DNA of 9,036 nt. Source: CAYUDP01 sp964443725. GTDB taxonomy: Bacteria; Patescibacteriota; Minisyncoccia; Phycocordibacterales; JAKFXT01. Both the position numbers and the translations under genes were made by a program. The notes under the pieces are model-generated. The model searched no databases, had not been told where the DNA came from, and saw only the letters and a program-made list of their open reading frames with translations. Of this stretch, positions 5,558 to 9,036 are shown piece after piece. The stretch is taken from assembly GCA_964443725.1 (NCBI GenBank), contig CAYUDP010000021.1:1-9036 (forward strand), in the 5' to 3' direction. Each line of letters begins with the position of its first letter. Positions within the stretch are counted from its first letter, which is position 1.

Positions 5558-6504
5558 ATGGAATTTATAAATGCAATCGTCCTTGGTGTGGTTGAGGGGC
5601 TTACGGAGTTTTTACCTATATCTTCTACGGGTCACTTGATAATAGTCAATCAATGGTTTTCTTTTGATGGGGGGTTTACAAAGGTTTTTGATATCGTAAT
5701 ACAGCTTGGGGCGATACTCGCCATAGTTTTTCTCTATTGGAGAAGAATCAGTCCTTTTGGTAAGGGGTGGGTGGAGAGGCGAGAGATTTTCGAATTGTGG
5801 AAGAAATCCATTGTGGCAGTTATTCCAGCTTTATTTTTCGGATTTTTGTTTGCAAAGGTTATAGAGCAGAAACTTTTTAATCCGCAGGTTGTCGCCATTA
5901 CTTTGATCGTTGGGGGAATAATAATAGTCCTCGTTGAGAAATTCTTTTCAAAGAAAACGGAGGCGGGAAGTGGTGTAGAAAATTTGAGCCTGAAGCAAGC
6001 TTTTATCGTGGGGTTGATACAGTGTCTTGCTATGATTCCAGGCACATCTCGCTCGGGTGCGACAATAATTGGAGCCATGCTTTTGGGAGTGCCCCGCAAG
6101 ACGGCGACAGAGTTCTCATTTTTTTTGGCAATACCGACTATGTTTGCAGCAAGCGGGTATTCACTGCTAAAAGTTGGGACGAGTTTTTCTGTGCACGAGA
6201 TTTTGATATTGCTGTTGGGGTTTGTTGTTTCTTTTTNNNNNNNNNNNNNNNNNNNNNNNNNNNNNNNNNNNNNNNNNNNNNNNNNNNNNNNNNNNNNNNN
6301 NNNNNNNNNNNNNNNNNNNNNNNNNNNNNNNNNNNNAGTTTTTCTGTGCACGAGATTTTGATATTGCTGTTGGGGTTTGTTGTTTCTTTTTTGACAGCAC
6401 TTTATGTGGTCAAAAAATTTGTGAAGTTTATAGAAAATAATAGCTTCACAGATTTTGGTTTTTATCGAATAATTCTAGGTGTTATTATTTTATTTCTTTT
6501 ATAA
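5558..6504 (+). CDS. uppP: Undecaprenyl-diphosphatase UppP/BacA (frame restored across an assembly gap)
   Basis: This integral membrane enzyme removes a phosphate from undecaprenyl pyrophosphate to regenerate the lipid carrier for peptidoglycan and other envelope polymers. Collapsing the N run with one flanking copy gives 263 residues, the normal family size (E. coli BacA is 273). The N-terminal signature with Glu13 and Glu17 (the ExxxE motif) runs into PISSTGH (20-26). The second signature is PGTSRSGAT (161-169, Arg165). The C-terminal segment ends in FYRIILGVIILFLL. The start is placed at ATG 5558 because family members begin directly with this segment; the 20 extra codons back to 5498 would add an unrelated sequence. 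No strong ribosome binding site or promoter is evident. The last 20 nt overlap the convergent gene at 6485. No bacitracin-resistance cluster surrounds it. Confidence 0.95.
6182..6391. repeat. Assembly artefact 3: 55-base duplicate around 100 N (inside uppP)
   Basis: Bases 6182-6236 and 6337-6391 are identical (55 nt, beginning AGTTTTTCTG) and enclose exactly 100 N (6237-6336). Collapsing them joins ILILLLGFVVSF to LTALYVVKKFVKFIE in one frame, as expected for UppP. It is an unmerged contig overlap, not a biological repeat. Confidence 0.95.
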
Positions 6505-7513
6505 TTTTAAAGTTTCCTCGGAATGGGGAATTGCTTGCAGTTGCTTCCTCAATCCCTCCTAATTTTGCAACTACTTTGCCATTCTCCAAAAATATTCCTA
6601 CTTCCCATGCACCACCACCCCACCAACATTGAACACCAGTTAGTTCGTTTGGGAGTAGGTTATTCATGTAGCTCCCATCTTTTTTGTTGGTTTCGCACCC
6701 ATTTCCATCATAAGTCCCTAAATATATTTCTTTAGAGTCGTCGAATGTTGGTGGATACTTAATCACAAGCCTCACCTCTGACAATGGAGCTCTCATTCCG
6801 GTTTCGCCTTTTGTTTTTATGTTCCAAGAGTAATACTCTCCGGATGTTGGCAAATCGGGGACATCGCCTTCGTTTGATATTTTTTCTATTAATATATAAC
6901 TAAAATCTTCTAGGTTGAGTTCGTATGTTTGTTTGGTGAAAAATCCAGCATCTCCACTTGAAAAACTAAAAATTGCCTTTTTACTATCCACGCTCTCTAT
7001 TTCAGGTGGAACTAGATCGCCCAAGGTGCGTTGAAAGAAATCTTTTGTCTCCATGTGCAGGTTGTTGTCCTTATCGAAGAGGGCGAGGCTCTGTCCAGCC
7101 GTGTCTTTGGTTAAACCTTCCCATTTGCCTGAATTTTTTTTGAAAAAGCTTATAGATACTAGTTGTGACCCATTTTTCATTGGGCAATAACTATATATGT
7201 ATATACTATCTGGCTTATATTCCGGATGTGCAGCTGTATATTTCTCTTTAAGTAATGAATATTTGTTTGGATCTTGGGTTTCTATTTTTTGTATGCAAGT
7301 GACTATATCTTTCGTGTCGATTTTGTTTTGATTTTGGCCATCGATTATTTTTGCCTGTTCCTCGGAAGCTTTTGTATCTTTAATCTCTCCCACGTAGTTC
7401 TTGTTTTGAAAATCGGAAGGATTTATTAAAAAATAAATATATCCAAAAATGGTGGCAAGGATAAAGATCGTCGAGAGTAGACCTATTATCATTATGACTT
7501 TTCTGTCTTGCAT
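6485..7513 (-). CDS. Membrane-anchored surface protein with Cys...CWWGGG C-terminal domain, unknown function
   Basis: The protein has 342 residues. One N-terminal membrane segment (about 6-30) follows a short charged start (MQDRK). The large remainder is hydrophilic and most likely faces outside. Residues about 90-115 contain two Cys that could form a disulfide. The C-terminal 100 residues include VRLVIKYPPTF, LGTYDGNGCETN, GVQCWWGGGAWEVGIFLENG and a closing RGNFKIIKEIK. From memory, I associate this C-terminal pattern with uncharacterised surface proteins of candidate-phyla bacteria, but I cannot name a family or function. The ATG at 7513 has no Shine-Dalgarno. A near-consensus -10 (AATAAT, 7530-7525) lies 11 nt upstream, suggesting another short-leader mRNA; a TATAAT over the stop of the preceding gene (7601-7596) is an alternative. 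Its end overlaps uppP by 20 nt. Confidence 0.8.
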   Translation of the reverse strand: MQDRKVIMIIGLLSTIFILATIFGYIYFLINPSDFQNKNYVGEIKDTKASEEQAKIIDGQNQNKIDTKDIVTCIQKIETQDPNKYSLLKEKYTAAHPEYKPDSIYIYSYCPMKNGSQLVSISFFKKNSGKWEGLTKDTAGQSLALFDKDNNLHMETKDFFQRTLGDLVPPEIESVDSKKAIFSFSSGDAGFFTKQTYELNLEDFSYILIEKISNEGDVPDLPTSGEYYSWNIKTKGETGMRAPLSEVRLVIKYPPTFDDSKEIYLGTYDGNGCETNKKDGSYMNNLLPNELTGVQCWWGGGAWEVGIFLENGKVVAKLGGIEEATASNSPFRGNFKIIKEIK

Positions 7514-7596
7514 ATTAATTAAAAATTATTTTTTCTATAATTAACTTATTAAAATATTAAAAACCCTACCATTTGCTATCAGTATAGTACCTATGA

Positions 7597-8448
7597 TTAT
7601 AGATTACTAGCACCGAGGGCTAAAAGTAATGTTCCTAAAGATAGCAGTAAAAATACTACTATCTTCACTGCTGTGTGTCTTTCTTTGAAAAATATGTTTC
7701 CTGATATTATTGCGAGTAATATGGAAGAGGATCTCTTGGTTGCCATAAGTACAGAAGCAACCCCGTAATTGTAAGCGTAGCTTTCAAAGATACTGCCGAT
7801 ACCACTCGTTATAGATTGTATAGAAAAAGTTATATTCCCAAATAATGATAGGGGACTTCTTTTTTCTTTTAAAATTATAATTATTGAGAAACATACTAGA
7901 AGTATGAGTGTAATCAGTAATTGTTCTGCAATCACGGAATTGTAATGAGTTATATCATATTTGAATAGGGAGGTGGTTATTACGGCATTTATTGCTGATA
8001 TGGTAGCTAGACCGGCACCTTTTTTGCCTATACTATGTCTTGAAAACATGAAGACAAGAGCGAGTATTATAAGTGTTAGGCCGGCCATCTGTTCAAGGTT
8101 TATACTGTAGCCTAAGAATATATCGACTACGAGCAATGAGGGTATGGTTATTGTTCTTATGAAAGAAAATGTCGATCTGTCAGCTTTTATTAAAGCCAAT
8201 ATAGACAGATACAGTTGTGCTATTTCTAATATAGATCTAATACAAAAAGTCGGCAGGGATCTAAGGTCAAATACAAATGAGTTAGTCTTTGTTATCGAAA
8301 ATAGCAAAAAAAATATTGATGCCCAAAAAAGGCTTAGAAAAGCCATAGTATAAGGACTTTCTTTGTTATGATTTGCTTGATTTTTGCCTATTGATCCAGA
8401 TATCTCGTCAAACAGTGTTCCTATAAAAGTCAGAACAATTCCCAGCAT
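7597..8448 (-). CDS. EamA/DMT-like multi-helix transporter
   Basis: The 283-residue hydrophobic protein has about ten predicted membrane helices in two halves, the plan of DMT-superfamily permeases. Features include the charged segment after helix 1 (DEISGSIGKNQANHN, 14-28) and a second half ending in GVASVLMATKRSSSILLAIISGNIFFKERHTAVK, which matches the conserved helix 9 region with the FFKE turn seen in EamA proteins. Similarity to the 264-1154 transporter is only at the fold level, so they probably move different substrates. Substrate unknown; location is the cytoplasmic membrane. A perfect TATAAT lies 8 nt before the ATG, predicting a leaderless mRNA. It lies 83 nt upstream of the CWWGGG surface protein gene on the same strand, so some read-through is possible. 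Confidence 0.85.
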   Translation of the reverse strand: MLGIVLTFIGTLFDEISGSIGKNQANHNKESPYTMAFLSLFWASIFFLLFSITKTNSFVFDLRSLPTFCIRSILEIAQLYLSILALIKADRSTFSFIRTITIPSLLVVDIFLGYSINLEQMAGLTLIILALVFMFSRHSIGKKGAGLATISAINAVITTSLFKYDITHYNSVIAEQLLITLILLVCFSIIIILKEKRSPLSLFGNITFSIQSITSGIGSIFESYAYNYGVASVLMATKRSSSILLAIISGNIFFKERHTAVKIVVFLLLSLGTLLLALGASNL

Positions 8449-8456
8449 ATTAGGCT

Positions 8457-8462
8457 ATTATA
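8457..8462 (-). promoter_or_regulatory. Perfect -10 box for the 7597-8448 transporter (leaderless)
   Basis: TATAAT on the minus strand (8462-8457) ends 8 nt before the ATG at 8448, so the transcript would begin at or just before the start codon. The -35 region 17-18 nt upstream is only A/T-rich (TTTAAT or TTTTAA), a weak match. Confidence 0.6.
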
Positions 8463-8478
8463 CTTTTTAGATTAGGTT

Positions 8479-8496
8479 TATTAAAATCTTTTAATA
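8479..8496. other. AT-rich inverted repeat between the last two genes
   Basis: TATTAAAA and TTTTAATA flank a 2-nt centre (8487-8488). It overlaps the -35 region of the 8457 promoter and follows the stop of the 8500-9000 gene. It could be a weak terminator or an operator, or simply low-complexity sequence. Confidence 0.3.
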
Positions 8497-8499
8497 GAA

Positions 8500-9000
8500 T
8501 TATAGGTTTCGACTATCGTATGCCCAGTGTAGTAGAGCTTGGCGTTGCCTTGGACGACAAAATATATCCCCCGGTCGGCAAGCTCTTTGTAGGGAGCTTA
8601 CATGTCTGCGCATTTTTATCCAGCGTTCGATTTGTCTTTCGTCGTCTTCGTGTCGTCTTCCCATGTAATATCTAGAGTACCATTCGAACCAGCCCCTTGG
8701 ATCGTCTTTATGTATCCAGCCTTTACTTCTCCAAATAGCAAGTGGTTGGCTGGCTCGTACTTTGAAAAAATTTAAATTTTTATCATATTTTTCTTTGGAA
8801 AGTTTGGCGTTTTTAAACCAGCTCTTTGGATATTCGTCCCTGCAGTCTGTCATATATTTTCCACCGAATATTCCAAGTTCTAGCATTTCTTTGGGAGTTA
8901 GATCCGGGGTGAATCTATGGTCAAAATCTTTTCCAATTCTTTTTGATAGGGTATAGGTATACCCATTTTGCATCAGATTGTTTACTGTAATTGTCCTCAT
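8500..9000 (-). CDS. Conserved Trp/Arg-rich uncharacterised protein
   Basis: The protein has 166 residues, soluble and basic, without signal or membrane segment. It is unusually rich in Trp, Tyr and Arg: FGGKYMTDCRDEYPKSWF (45-62), FFKVRASQPLAIWRSKGW (78-95), DDPRGWFEWYSRYYMGRR (99-116), and CRPGDIFCRPRQRQALLHWAYDSR (141-164) with two Cys seven residues apart. I recall closely similar sequences in candidate-phyla bacteria and in some eukaryotes, always as hypothetical proteins, which would imply strong conservation; this is memory, not a search. The charged-aromatic pattern suggests nucleic-acid or nucleotide binding, but no catalytic motif is evident. The start is the ATG at 9000. A possible -10 (TAAAAT, 9026-9021) lies 20 nt upstream, with its -35 outside the window. 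There is no clear Shine-Dalgarno. Confidence 0.8.
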   Translation of the reverse strand: MRTITVNNLMQNGYTYTLSKRIGKDFDHRFTPDLTPKEMLELGIFGGKYMTDCRDEYPKSWFKNAKLSKEKYDKNLNFFKVRASQPLAIWRSKGWIHKDDPRGWFEWYSRYYMGRRHEDDERQIERWIKMRRHVSSLQRACRPGDIFCRPRQRQALLHWAYDSRNL

Positions 9001-9036
9001 GTGAAGCTAAGACTTTAAGGATTTTATTTTGGGAAA

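Noticed and set aside
8479..8496. CRISPR, integron or attachment site signals
   Set aside because: No spaced direct repeats or integrase are present. The only non-artefact repeats are short inverted repeats.

Overview
The window looks like a chromosomal segment from a metagenome-assembled, AT-rich bacterium with a very compact genome. The best guess is the Candidate Phyla Radiation (Patescibacteria, Parcubacteria-like). This is inferred from tight gene packing, the mix of orphan surface proteins and housekeeping genes, abundant ATA codons, apparently leaderless genes, and one small protein of a type I associate with these genomes. TGA is used as a stop (end of the first transporter gene and of the GC-rich small gene), so a code that reassigns TGA is unlikely.

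Layout. At 6-78 is a tRNA with anticodon UAU (Ile, reading AUA), followed by an intrinsic terminator. At 264-1154 (+) is a ten-helix EamA/DMT-type transporter; its stop codon directly abuts the stop of convergent recG. At 1155-4628 (-) is a three-gene operon, transcribed in the order cupredoxin-like protein, second cupredoxin-like protein, recG, with only 1 nt between genes. Both cupredoxin-like proteins are membrane-anchored and lack the copper ligands. At 4652-5064 (+) is a compositionally foreign island: a strong promoter, a strong ribosome binding site, a GC-rich 101-codon gene of unknown function with one membrane segment, and two strong hairpins at its 3' end. At 5070-5471 (-) is a small Rossmann-like protein resembling nucleoside 2-deoxyribosyltransferases. 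At 5558-6504 (+) is uppP, undecaprenyl-diphosphatase, whose end overlaps by 20 nt a convergent gene for a membrane-anchored protein with a Cys...CWWGGG tail (6485-7513, -). A second DMT-type transporter (7597-8448, -) and a small Trp/Arg-rich uncharacterised protein (8500-9000, -) follow.

Assembly caveat. Three runs of exactly 100 N lie inside recG (twice) and uppP (once). Each run is flanked by the same 55 bases on both sides, so these are unmerged contig overlaps and not missing DNA. Removing the N run and one 55-base copy at each site (155 nt each) restores uninterrupted frames: RecG of 718 residues and UppP of 263 residues. Neither gene is a pseudogene, and the real length of this stretch is about 8571 bases.

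No mobile element, CRISPR array or defence cassette was found. The loci most worth a second look are the GC-rich small gene with its hairpins, the pair of ligand-less cupredoxin-like proteins ahead of recG, and the tRNA-Ile(UAU).
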